Below are positions 23,401 to 33,163 of a DNA stretch of 48,021 bases, in pieces. The stretch lies in NCBI GenBank assembly GCA_036940085.1, contig JALLBK010000001.1, positions 1 to 48,021 on the forward strand, read 5' to 3'. The DNA comes from Discostella pseudostelligera (Eukaryota > Bacillariophyta > Thalassiosirophyceae > Thalassiosirales > Thalassiosiraceae). The position numbers and the translations under genes were made by a program. Within the stretch, counting starts at the first letter, position 1. Every line of letters starts with the position of its first letter. Below the pieces are notes generated by a model. It had not been told where the DNA came from, did not search any database, and saw only the letters and a program-made list of their open reading frames with translations.

Positions 23401-24711
23401 CTTCCGATTGAGTCTCATATTGATCATTATCTTCACGATCATTTCAACTCTGAGATTGTGACCAAGACAATCAGCTGCATGCAAGACGCAGTTGATTACA
23501 TTACATGGACGTTTTTGTACAGACGCTTGTCAAAAAATCCTAATTACTACAACCTGCAAGGGACGTCAAATGTTCATCTCAGTGAACATATCAGTGAAAT
23601 GGTTGAGACAGTACTCGGTGATCTCGAAGCGAGCAAGTGCTGCCAGTTAACGGATGATGGTGATGTTTCACCCCTCAACTTGGGAATGATCGCTGCTTAC
23701 TACTACGTCCAGTACGAAACAATTGAACTGATTGCTGCATCACTTACTGCAAAGACGAAAGTGCGGGGAATCCTTGAAATACTCTCCCATGCCTCTGAGT
23801 TTGGCAATCTACCCATCCGCCAAGGTGAAGAGAAAGCACTCAAGATTTTAGCCAGGAAACTGCCTCAGAAATTGCCCGACTCTACCCAATTTCACGACCC
23901 TCGCACCAAGGCATTAGTTCTCCTCCACTGTCATTTTGGTCGGCAATCATTATCGACCGACTTGCGAACAGACCAAAAGCGAGTATTGTGTGAGAGCATC
24001 GATTTAATTCGAGCCATCGTCGACGTCGTGAGTAGCAATTCATGGTTGAAGCCTGCCCTAGCAGCGATGGAGCTAAGTCAAATGGTCGTCCAAGGCCTGT
24101 GGAATAAGGACAATGTCCTCTTACAAATTCCTCATTTCACGAAGGAAATCGTGCAACGATGCGAGTCGTATCAAGGAGAAGAAACGATCGAGTCGGTATT
24201 CGACATCCTCTCCTTGGATGATGATGTTCGAAATGATTTGTTGCGTCTCCCGGATGAAAAGATGGCAGATGTAGCTGTATTTTGCAACAACTACCCTAAT
24301 ATCGAGGTAGCATTTGAGGTTCAAGATTCTGTTGATATTACTGCAGGCGACCCTGTCCAGATCTCGGTGAAGCTAGAAAGAGAAGTTGACGACGACGAAG
24401 AAGTTGATGAAACTGAACTAGGCAAGGTGTCGGCTCCCCTATTTCCGAAAGAAAAGCACGAAGGCTGGTGGATCGTTGTCGGTGATACAAAGACGAACTC
24501 TCTGTTGTCACTTAAGCGAGTCACATTGCAACGAACTCAAAAAGTTATGTTGGAATTCATGGCGCCGGAAGAGCCGGGCGATTACAACCTCACCTTGTTT
24601 TGCATGAGTGATAGCTATTTAGGATGTGATCAGGAGTACAGTGTGCCCATCAGTGTCGCTGTCGGGGAGAGTGACGACGATGCTGAATCGAGTGAAGAAG
24701 AGAACGATTAA
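17458..24711 (+). CDS. BRR2: BRR2/SNRNP200, U5 snRNP Ski2-like RNA helicase
   Basis: Three exons, 17458..19803, 19891..21657 and 21751..24711, give 2357 aa (human 2136). The N terminus matches BRR2: PTGEVESLW, then LDVLKDDSLRDPERREFISKLL. It also has long Gly-rich and acidic inserts. Cassette 1 is complete: CAPTGAGKT (~675), DEIHLLHDDRGP (~808), LSATLPNYADV and QMLGRAGRPQYD. Cassette 2 is degenerate: CAPSGSGKS (~1545), DDVH in place of DExH (~1648), LSASLAN and HMMGMASRQG, as expected for the catalytically weak second cassette of BRR2. Sec63-like regions follow each cassette, and the C terminus (DQEYSVPISVAV plus acidic tail) is typical. BRR2 unwinds U4/U6 during spliceosome activation. The second intron (21658..21750) is 93 nt, a multiple of three without stops, and is recognised because removing it restores TLHK|LVHQFPKLELSAH. 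Confidence 0.96.
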
Positions 24712-24737
24712 TTTAATACATTTATTCACCATGATAG

Positions 24738-25814
24738 CTAGGAATTACTTTGTTTGTTTGTCACATATCGTTCTTTCGTTGATCCTCGGATTTGCCAACC
24801 CCAACTAATCATTCGGACATCCACATCATAAATCTGATCTTCATCCACCAACACCCCGGATCCACATACATTCTCAAGCTTGAATGATTTCCACTCTAGC
24901 TGTTCGAAGTTGTTTTCATTGAACAATGAATTCAATTCGCGGAGTTCAGCCACTTCGTGCAAGAAGTTCGTACCATGAAATTGTTGACTATCCGTTATAA
25001 TGACCTTCAGTGGCGCGGCCCCGTCATTAAAAGATCGAACCACTGCTTCGTAAAGTCGAAGACCAACTTGTTTTGCAAGTTCTGAATTGTAAAGAACATC
25101 TGCCGCTACGAGTATGTCACATTCTGGCAATGTCTTGTCTGAGAATAAATCGAAGTATTCTCCAATGAAGTTGTCGCTGATTCGGACATCGTCGTTTGCT
25201 CCATATTCAAGTAGCTTAAGCGTCAAATGATTAATGTCAGTAGCAATTACTCTCTTTGCACCAAGCAGAGCAGCAGTCAGAGCCTCCACACCTGTGCCCG
25301 CCCCAAGCACTAACACGGTGGAATTGGTTAAGGATGAATTATGATGAGAACAGAGGTGCTGTTTCATGAGTTCTTTCGATGCAAGGATAGAGCCCGGCCA
25401 CATGACAACCCCAAACGGATCTCCAACTCTTCTATCTTGCTCTGATTTGTCTATTGACCACCATTCTTGTATCAGCTCTGACGGTTGATGCATTTCCCAA
25501 ATAGTGACATCCAACCTGTGCATATCCTTTCCTAATGAGTAAATATGCTCATGTGTACGATCATTTCCAGCCAAGTCAGATGGCAGGTCGACATCGACTG
25601 GAATCGTTCTCGAAATGATAGGCACCTTTCCTATCTTTCCCCGTTTGCGTTCGCTGTCGATACCATTAACGTCCATAGATGCAGTTAGCATCGTAGATAG
25701 CTTTATTCCATTATGAACGGGCGTGTCGAATGAGAACGCGTCCGAATATGCAACAACGATCAATAACATCACTTTTGCCAACAATGAAAAACTCAGAGCT
25801 GTCTTAACAGACAT
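24738..25814 (-). CDS. Class I SAM-dependent methyltransferase (METTL21/METTL23 type)
   Basis: Single exon, 358 aa. SAM-binding motif I is VLVLGAGTGVEAL at about residues 163-175, followed by the acidic loop (VIATDIN) and a DILVAADVLYNSEL motif typical of the MTF16 lysine-methyltransferase group. A WPGSILASKEL segment upstream of motif I matches the family's VWpgs..La. Members methylate lysines on chaperones and translation factors. The N terminus has a hydrophobic stretch (residues 8-25) ending SDAF|SF, which resembles the A|F cleavage site of diatom plastid presequences, so plastid or secretory targeting is possible; this is unusual for the family. The stop lies 26 bp from the BRR2 stop on the other strand, so the two transcripts probably overlap at their 3' ends. 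Confidence 0.78.
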   Translation of the reverse strand: MSVKTALSFSLLAKVMLLIVVAYSDAFSFDTPVHNGIKLSTMLTASMDVNGIDSERKRGKIGKVPIISRTIPVDVDLPSDLAGNDRTHEHIYSLGKDMHRLDVTIWEMHQPSELIQEWWSIDKSEQDRRVGDPFGVVMWPGSILASKELMKQHLCSHHNSSLTNSTVLVLGAGTGVEALTAALLGAKRVIATDINHLTLKLLEYGANDDVRISDNFIGEYFDLFSDKTLPECDILVAADVLYNSELAKQVGLRLYEAVVRSFNDGAAPLKVIITDSQQFHGTNFLHEVAELRELNSLFNENNFEQLEWKSFKLENVCGSGVLVDEDQIYDVDVRMISWGWQIRGSTKERYVTNKQSNS

Positions 25815-25905
25815 GCGATCACTCAGACGATGGCTCTGACAATAGCATTTGTTCAGGCGATTTGTAAGACTTGACTAGAGTAGAGTAGAGTAATCATTGG
25901 ATGAT

Positions 25906-27723
25906 TTAGTTCACATTTCGACTCACTGATTCCTCCTTCGTTGCTTGGTTCTGCTCTTCGTGGCCAGATTGCTCACCATCCTTCTTGTGCTGTACTAGAT
26001 CTCTTTCCCCTCTTCCGAGCCACACATGGCTCCAAACATCAATGCAAGAGTTATCCTTGCATCCGTATGACAAACGATACTGCAATTCAGTACTGCTGCG
26101 AAATCCTGCATCCCACTGTGGATGCAATAAACTAACCATGGGGCCTCTTACAAATGCAACCTTCGACGGAACATGCACGGCACTTGGTTCGTACTCGGAT
26201 TTGACATGACGGGGAAGGATTTTGTCAATGGGTTTGGCCCTGTAAGCTCTCATTTTCTTCCCTTTCCACATGAGTGATCCGACGTCATTTTGAAGTCGGA
26301 GAATAAATGAATGGTATGCGGCTGGTGAGACTGTATATGCGAATGTTCCCCAAACTGCGGCAGTTCCTCCAGGAGTGTTGAATTGAGGTGTAGAGCATGC
26401 CTCGACAGGTGATAATGCCTGATCGTTGCAACTCGGATTGTGTGGTTCGGCAACGTCCTTTGTAGACTTCGACGATGCAGTAATCGAATCTAATTCAAAG
26501 TCTTCATTTGTGGGGTAAGGAAATATTACACAACCACCAGCAACATCATGTTGCAAAATTGCTGCATCATTCAATGCACTTCGTGGTATATGATTTCCGT
26601 AGATCCACGCCAGATTGGCCAACGAGCCGAGCCATCCATAATATCGCATGTGACACTTGGACTGCGATGCATTGCTTGCCTCTATAATATCCCAAATCCG
26701 GTTAGCACACTCACAGCTCCAACCACTATAACCATCACTTAACATGTCAACTACTTCTTCTGGGTGTGCTCCATCATCGGCGATGCCGAGGAATGCTCTT
26801 ATGTTGTCCTCCAAAATGAAATCAAACTCTGCAGTACTACTGCTACTACTATTGCCATCATCCAACGGCGAATCATCATTCTCGTTCTCTCTACTACTCA
26901 CAAGCGTCCTCATTGCTCTCAAGTGCGCCAGTGTGCATGCTAACACACTCCGATCACGATTGAGTGTCTTCGCCTTACGCCATATTTCCATACTGTAGGG
27001 TAGGATGATATCCTCGGCAGATCCACGACGATGGGGTGATATGGGAATAAGTGAAGTAGTTTCATACTGAAGCCATTGTTTCTTCTTCGTTTTGTTTTTC
27101 GATGCACTTTTGTTGTTGTCATTATTGCCGTCATCGTCGTCGTTGGTTTTAGATGGAATCAATGTTTCCACTGCAAGATATCTGAATGGATTAATGGCCA
27201 TCGATATCACTCCGATTTCTCTTTTGGATTCAACACTGACAGATTGTTCGGAACACACAACACTCTCTTCCTGATCATGACTTGCAGCATCACCATCATC
27301 ATTCTTGGCACTATCCTCTCGTGCTTCCGTAGACGTCTTCGTTGGCGGCGGAGGCTGCTGCTCACGTACCGCTCGACAAATACCCTCCCACTCCACATCA
27401 GGAATAATTCCCGCATTATGGCAATGTTCCAAAAACTTTAATCGATTGCGTAAGTCACGAGATGGAACTCCTGGTGAAAATGTCGGTGGTTCGAAATGTG
27501 CCGACAGGGAAGGATGTGATGCGAACATGTGCACAATTTGTTCTTGTCGAGTAATTTTGTTTGTGGTATTGTTGGAATTGCTCCTTGTTGCAGTAGCATT
27601 GGTCGACGACAGAGATGAATCATTGTTCTGAGTAGTAGTTGGAGGGAGGAGTGATATTACTAGAGGACGGAGCTTTCTTTTGTTCCTATGCCGGCAATTC
27701 GGGTTGGTACATCGATCCATCAT
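25906..27723 (-). CDS. Uncharacterised protein with GT25-like glycosyltransferase features
   Basis: Single exon, 605 aa. Residues 1-20 contain CTNPNCRHRNKRK. Residues 25-130 are Asn/Ser/Thr-rich. The middle and C-terminal parts carry a pattern recalling glycosyltransferase family 25 (LPS and collagen galactosyltransferases): LACTLAHLRAMR (~262), FDFILEDN (~300, where GT25 has a LEDD motif) and GTFAYTVSPAAYHSFI (~458). No signal peptide or membrane segment is seen, which is unlike collagen galactosyltransferases. LEDN in place of LEDD would remove one of the metal-binding acids. The family assignment is tentative and made by eye. Several inserts are rich in Asp/Asn/Lys and Ser. Confidence 0.5.
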   Translation of the reverse strand: MMDRCTNPNCRHRNKRKLRPLVISLLPPTTTQNNDSSLSSTNATATRSNSNNTTNKITRQEQIVHMFASHPSLSAHFEPPTFSPGVPSRDLRNRLKFLEHCHNAGIIPDVEWEGICRAVREQQPPPPTKTSTEAREDSAKNDDGDAASHDQEESVVCSEQSVSVESKREIGVISMAINPFRYLAVETLIPSKTNDDDDGNNDNNKSASKNKTKKKQWLQYETTSLIPISPHRRGSAEDIILPYSMEIWRKAKTLNRDRSVLACTLAHLRAMRTLVSSRENENDDSPLDDGNSSSSSTAEFDFILEDNIRAFLGIADDGAHPEEVVDMLSDGYSGWSCECANRIWDIIEASNASQSKCHMRYYGWLGSLANLAWIYGNHIPRSALNDAAILQHDVAGGCVIFPYPTNEDFELDSITASSKSTKDVAEPHNPSCNDQALSPVEACSTPQFNTPGGTAAVWGTFAYTVSPAAYHSFILRLQNDVGSLMWKGKKMRAYRAKPIDKILPRHVKSEYEPSAVHVPSKVAFVRGPMVSLLHPQWDAGFRSSTELQYRLSYGCKDNSCIDVWSHVWLGRGERDLVQHKKDGEQSGHEEQNQATKEESVSRNVN

Positions 27724-28741
27724 GTTGATGCGCAGTCAGCAGTCAGCCGCGAAGTAGGTAGGGTAGAAGATATAATTATTACCCGCCAATAACTCAATAT
27801 CTCTGGGGAAGATAGATGATGCTGATGTGTAACGGTCAACACAATAATATCAACCCATCACCCATCACCCATCACCTACTCGACCCAACACCCATCAGCG
27901 ATCGGTGAAGTGGTGCTGATGATGACGACGACAGCGAGCAGCTGATATTTTGATTGATCTATGGCGAGGGTGTCAAGATATCACAGCAATTGAATGGCTG
28001 CAATAGCAGTTGTCTGTCAGTGCCGCAGCCATCACCATCATGGCTGATTGGTCGGTGTTAAATCCGATTGCTGTGGTGCATCACCACATCACAGTGTGCG
28101 ATGTACGATATGTCCGATGCGGACTTCCCCTGTGTGTTTGTGATGCGACATGGCATGGTGTGGGATCAAGTTGTTGCAGCTTGCAGAACAATATCCAAAA
28201 CGATCTTTCCCGACATCCATTGAGAAGCTGAATCATACTTATTCCCATGTAGAAAAGTTGGGGTCTTCCTGCAACGATAGACACCAGTTGATCTAATGGT
28301 GTTGCAACCAACGAGGGCAACACTTCAAAAGACCTCACTATGACCCCATTTGAAATGTTACGCAATTTGTAGTATTGTGAGTGACAGCGGCCCGGCCGCC
28401 CGCCCAAACATGCGTTCTTCTTTCTTTCCCTTCTGCTCGCTCAAAAAAGCGAAGTGCGATAGATACAGAACAAGAACTCAACCGAAACCAAAATTGCTCC
28501 TGCTTTCGCCGCCTTCGCTTCTTCTCCGCCTCTCTTTTTTTTGATTTGCCAGTTCGGTTTTTCTGTGTCGTCTCCATGCCATGCCATCGTCCTCGTGCCT
28601 TTGCTTGCTTCCGCCACCGACGACGACAGCCATTTTCTTTGGGTGTCGACACAATTCGGAAAAAAGCTCCACCATCATCATTCACCATCAATCCTTCGCA
28701 ACCATTCAATAGCGAAGCAACTTCATCATCAATAGAGAAGA
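27724..28741. promoter_or_regulatory. 1-kb divergent intergenic region, no gene supported
   Basis: Lies between the GT25-like gene (-) and the A20 gene (+). It holds a short tandem repeat of ACCCATC near 27852-27880 plus one more copy near 27889. Several short open frames occur on both strands in 28338-28797, but none shows family features and they are compositionally simple (Lys/Arg-rich). Confidence 0.4.
27852..27895 (+). repeat. ACCCATC heptamer array
   Basis: Three adjacent ACCCATC units and a partial, then a fourth about 16 bp later. It lies about 130-170 bp upstream of the GT25-like start. It may be a small satellite or a clustered binding site. Confidence 0.6.
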
Positions 28742-29540
28742 ATGAACGACTCCAACGAAACAACCGCATCTACCCCCTCAGAGCCCAAGCTTTGTAAAAT
28801 GGCATGTGGCTTCTTTGTAAGTTTCAATAAAATTTGTTGCCGACGACGTGTGGCGGGTGGTTGAAGAGCTCGATGGAGTTGGCGTCGGGGGCGGTGGGGC
28901 GGGTCTGGTGGCGAATCGGATTGGCCCAGGGCCTCCAATAGCAATGGTCAAGACTCTAGCGGGCAATCGAATAGTGTCATCTCTCTTTGACTGCCCTCTA
29001 TCGCTCTTCTCTCCCGACCGGCTTGGCAAACATTGGCGCTACTGGCGGGCTTGCTGCCAGCAATCGTGCTCCCCTCCCTTTTCAGCGTACCGATTGCTTA
29101 CCTTCTTTCTTTTCATTTCGACTCTCTCTATTCGTTTTCAGGGAAGCAACGCCACCGGAGACTGCTGCTCCAAATGTTGGAATGAACTTCGAAAGAAGCA
29201 AGGCGCCACCGCCACACCAGCCGCTGCCGCCAACACTGCAACCGCCACTCCGCACTCACCATCTTCGACAACTACAGCTCCTGTTATCACCACTACCGCC
29301 GTCACTGCCGACGACGCCACCACATCCGCCATAGCAACAGCACCATCATTTACTACTACAACTGACCCCGTTGCCGCAACAGCCTCACCCGCCAAAAAGA
29401 AAAAGACAAAGAAGACCAGTTACAAGAACATGTTGGCTGGCATGATGGAGGGGTCCGGTCCACGGGATGTCACGAAGGATAAGGAGAGTATTCAGAAGGT
29501 TACCGGAGGCGGAGCCTTTGTGAAGGTGGATAAGATATAA
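28742..29540 (+). CDS. A20-type zinc-finger protein
   Basis: Two exons, 28742..28816 and 29142..29540, give 157 aa. The 325-nt intron lies inside the zinc finger. Joining the exons makes LCKMACGFFGSNATGDCCSK followed by CW, which fits C-x3-C-x11-C-x2-C of the A20 finger (Cys 18, 22, 34, 37). Residues ~50-105 are a Thr/Ala/Pro-rich linker. The C terminus is basic and then compact (KKKKTKKTSYKNMLAGMMEG, ending GGGAFVKVDKI). A20 fingers bind ubiquitin; plant and animal stress-associated proteins usually add an AN1 finger, and no AN1 Cys/His pattern is present here. A start inside the intron at 28848 would lose half the finger and is rejected. GTAAGT donor and TTTTCAG acceptor are strong. Confidence 0.88.
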
Positions 29541-30374
29541 ATAAATTAGGCTACGGGGAGAGGGGTAAGGGAGATAATTAAGGGGAGGAAAAGGGATGCG
29601 CGGTGCCTACGTTTGTTATGGGCAGTGTGCAGTACCGAAGGGTGCGTGTGGGTGTCGAGGGCGGGGAATGGGTGTAAAAGAGAAGTCGGTGGTGTAGGGC
29701 ATGGGTGAATAGAGCACGTGTGTGGGGTGCTGATTGATTGCTTTGTGTGAACCCTCCGTGGCTACTGTTGGGAAGGAAGTGACGGCCGAGGGGTATCTTA
29801 CTTGGTTGGTGGACCTGAGGGTGTCATTCTATTATTATTACGAGAGCCACCCTATTATTGTTGCTCGGGTGTGTCTCTGAACGAGGGGAAGCGGGAAGAG
29901 AGAGAGAGGTATTATGTCTCCCCGCTTCCCGGCTCATGCTAATGTATCATGTAGATATTTTGTCAAATGAATTATAAATTGTCCTATCACAACAAATGGA
30001 CCATCAATTCATGCTCTTTCAATCGTTACCTTCCATTTTCACCCCAAGGCACAAAAGCGTGACCTCCTGCTCCTCTTGAATTATTGTCGGCAGTCTCCTG
30101 TCAAACTTCTTGAGACAAAGTGTCCTGCAGGCCATCACGTAGGCGGTTGATCAAGAAATTAGATCGATACTACTACTTGTAGACCACTGCTAAGCCAGGA
30201 GACAGGCACATGTGCGATGGATTTTATTTAGTTAGATTGTCTAGGATTCAAACGAAAGAAAAACGAGTTGCTCACATCGACAACAAATATGGTGCACTCT
30301 TCAGAATCGGATGGAAGGCAACCCTAACCAGACCAAACCAACGACTCAATCATTATTTTCATTGCGCGTAAATT
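29541..30374. other. 834-bp convergent intergenic region
   Basis: Holds the 3' UTRs of the A20 (+) and ATP-grasp (-) genes. It is G-rich on the plus strand at 29540-29800 and includes a strong inverted repeat at 29886-29930 (separate entry). No coding frame is supported. Confidence 0.5.
29886..29930 (+). repeat. Inverted repeat, 14-bp stem with 17-nt loop
   Basis: GGGAAGCGGGAAGA at 29886-29899 pairs with TCTCCCCGCTTCCC at 29917-29930, 13 of 14 positions, around a GA-rich loop. It lies about 350 bp beyond the A20 stop. It could be a 3' UTR RNA hairpin or a DNA binding palindrome. Confidence 0.65.
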
Positions 30375-32422
30375 CTACTCAGCCGCCTCAACCTCCACCT
30401 CTACGATGAACTCATTCCTAGCCCGAAGAGCATCCCGTTTCACATCCTCCGCCTCCCCAATGAGCCACACATACGCCGCAAACGACATTAGATCCCTCGC
30501 ACGCTTTACCTTATCCCCCACTTTGCACAACATAGTACTCTCCTGATGGGTAGGCAAGCGCTCAAAGTCATTTCCCCGAACAGACTTCAGTATGCCATTC
30601 TTATCCGAGGCGATGTAAGCCTGGGCAGCTGTATTGGTTGGACGGAAGGAGGGGGGCATTCGGATTGGGAATCCACAGTGAGCATCTATCATGGCCTCAA
30701 ATGGGTACCATCCCGGAATTGTTGCTTCGGCCATGATTGCCTTACGACCACCGGCTAGCCGACCAGCAATCTCAATCATAATTGGACTGGAATGCAGGGA
30801 ATTGGGATGAGAAAATGAAGAAACGAATGTGCCGTCACCACTAAAGCAAATGCACGGTACTCACTCGACCCATTTGTTGCGATCTGCATCATATTTCGCC
30901 TTTAGCTCGCAGTGACCAACTCCATACTTGATACCGACTGCTCGACATACTCCTTCGGCGTATGTTATGAGGGACGCATATTTCTTATCCGTAGGATCCA
31001 CCATTTCCTGAAATGTATTCACCATTGTCTGCAAGGATTTCGGGGAATTGTCGTTAGGCAATGCAAACAATAAGCATGGGATAGAGAAGTCACAAAGATA
31101 TGCCAACATAACTCACCCCATCAGTCTTAATCTTGTGGTATAACCAAATATCAGTGACTTGGACACCACGGGGAGTGGTAGGACTAGCAATCAAATTCAA
31201 TGCAAATTCCTCCCCCCCAATAAACTCCTCCAATAACGCATATTGAGTTTTCCGTCCATCGGGCCCTACCGATCTAACAATTTCCGCAGCATGTTGAACC
31301 GCCTCCTCCTCCGTGTTGCAAATGAACACATCCAATGTGCTCATCCCGCGCGGGGTCTTAACCACCACGGGATATTCCAACTCCAGCTCTTTAACGGCTG
31401 CTATGACATCGCCACCATTCCCTTCCGTCAAACGTGCATACTTGGCCACTCGCAACCCGGCATTGGCTACAGCAGCCTTCATTAATCCCTTGTCACGACG
31501 AGCACTGGCAAGTCCTAAATCGTTGACACTCGTAAGGCCAAGGAGGGAACCGAGAATGTCCGAAAAGTCTACCGCTGACTCTCGGCAGGGAACGACACCC
31601 AAGAAACGCAAGTGTTGCTGAGATTCAATTGTCTTTAGGTGGGCCTATTATAGTGCATCACCCATATTACATGTTTTGTCGATTGGCGTGAGATATGTTT
31701 CAGTGTAAATGACATTGGGGGTGAGTTAGAATGCCTCCTCAAATCAACAATCAACCACAACTGCTACTACTTCGACTTACGGCACATTCCACCACATCAA
31801 ATTTGGACCCATGCGGAGGTTCATAGACTTGATCCATACCCACCTCTAGCAAGGCCTCGGCCGTGGGGTAAAATTCGACAAGTCCTTTCGAGCCATCGTT
31901 TGGTTTGGGAACCACGGCCATGATCATGAGACCACGCTTTTTCCCCGCCTCGATTAGATGTTTGCATTCAGGAATTTTACTAAAGAATAAAATTAGGGGG
32001 GAGAAAAGAGGATATTTATCAAAAGAATAAATGTGAGATAACAAGCCATGCAAAGCTAACGGGAAAGAAAAGCGCCAATGCCAATGATATACTCACGGGT
32101 CTAAGAGGACAATCGCATTCAACAGCACCGTGCCGGGAGAATAATTATGTAACGGATCCTTGACAATTTCCGTAGCCACCACACGATGATGTTCAATCTC
32201 ATCACCATCAGGATGGACCGATGCATCCCCCAAAGTAACCAGTGTGGGTTGTTTGATAATGTTGGTAGGGTTGTGAAACTCAGCGCCAATGAGACCCTCG
32301 TGATGATCGGAGAGACTCAATTCGGTCATCATGGTTGCCGAGGTAGAGTCGCCGGCGGTAGAGCCCGAGAGAGATTTGTTAGTGTGGTGAGTGCGGAAGG
32401 GAGAATTGGGGGCGGGAGACAT
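30375..32422 (-). CDS. ATP-grasp domain ligase of unknown substrate
   Basis: Five exons on the minus strand, 32097..32422, 31781..31979, 31618-flanked 31117..31617, 30865..31028 and 30375..30786, give 533 aa. All junctions keep frame (phases 2, 0, 0, 2) and have GTGAG or GTAAG donors. The N-terminal preATP-grasp part ends with ASARRDKGLMKAAVANAGLR. The ATP-grasp fold carries the ATP-binding Lys (YPVVVKTPRGMSTLDV), the hinge LLEEFIGGEEFALN and the metal site GVGHCELKAK followed by MIEIAGRLAGGRK, assembled only after splicing (WV|DP IMIEI). The family forms amide or peptide bonds through acyl-phosphate intermediates, as in L-amino acid ligases and carnosine synthase. The substrate cannot be told. 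An upstream in-frame ATG at 32488 overlaps a TGACCAT promoter element, so 32422 is preferred. Confidence 0.87.
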
Positions 32423-33163
32423 GGTAGATATTGGCTTCGGCTTCGGGTGGGCGAGCGAGCGATGAAATAATGAATAATGAATGGTCAATGTTGGTCAATG
32501 CCACTATGGCGGCTCGATGTCTTGTGTGCTTGTTGTTGTTGTTGCTGTTGCTGTTGTGTGGCCATGGCTGCGAGAAAATTATTGACGCTGTTGAATGCTG
32601 CCGGTTGCTGCGCTGGTTGAATGCTGGTTGCTGGGGCAGAAGATTCGCAATGAACGGAAAAGAGAGTCCCTGTCGATGGACAGACACAGACGCACTTGAC
32701 TGTTTGACTCGACTGGACTTTTCTCTTCCACGTGGCAGAGGATTTCGGGCGATTGGCGAGACCATCGCAGGTGCATTAGCAGCGTATCTAGAGGAGGCGC
32801 CGACGAAGAACCGGCCGGCGAAAAACAAAGCAGTTGGTCACCATAGATACTAGGGGTCATTATCTATCTGCGGGTATGTTTTCATGGTCATATCTCGATG
32901 GATGGGGCCTCGGCGTTTGCCATGGTGGGCGCGATGCGGTTGGCTTTTGGTTTTGTGTGTATTGAGTTGTTGTTCGTATGGGGAAGTGCAAAAACATCCA
33001 AGGTGCAACTCAGTCCATTAGGAACACATCGAAACGTTTATAATTATGTCTTATCCGCAAAGCTTAAGCTATTCAACGCTGCGATTGCAGGATGCACATT
33101 ACATCGAGAGTTGTACGTTGCATGTCTTCAGCATTGAATGCTTCGCCTCCCCGTGAATATGTT
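32423..33163. promoter_or_regulatory. 741-bp upstream region of the ATP-grasp gene
   Basis: ATGGTCA at 32481-32487 and TTGGTCA at 32491-32497 (TGACCAT and TGACCAA in the gene's sense) lie 59-75 bp upstream of the start, 10 bp apart. A CCACGTGG G-box is at 32728-32735. A plus-strand frame with a Leu run encoded by GTT/GCTGTT repeats is judged spurious. The 3' UTR of the LRR gene is at the right end. Confidence 0.45.

Noticed and set aside
28338..28797. Overlapping basic open frames on both strands
   Set aside because: Lys/Arg-rich low complexity without homology features, within the A20 gene's 5' region.
28848..29141. Start of the A20 protein within the 325-nt segment
   Set aside because: It would remove the first two zinc-binding Cys residues, and strong GTAAGT/TTTTCAG signals bound the segment.
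32431..32853. Plus-strand frame with a signal-peptide-like Leu run
   Set aside because: The Leu run is encoded by GTT/GCTGTT repeats, the frame starts at TTG, it lies in the promoter of the ATP-grasp gene, and no domain follows.
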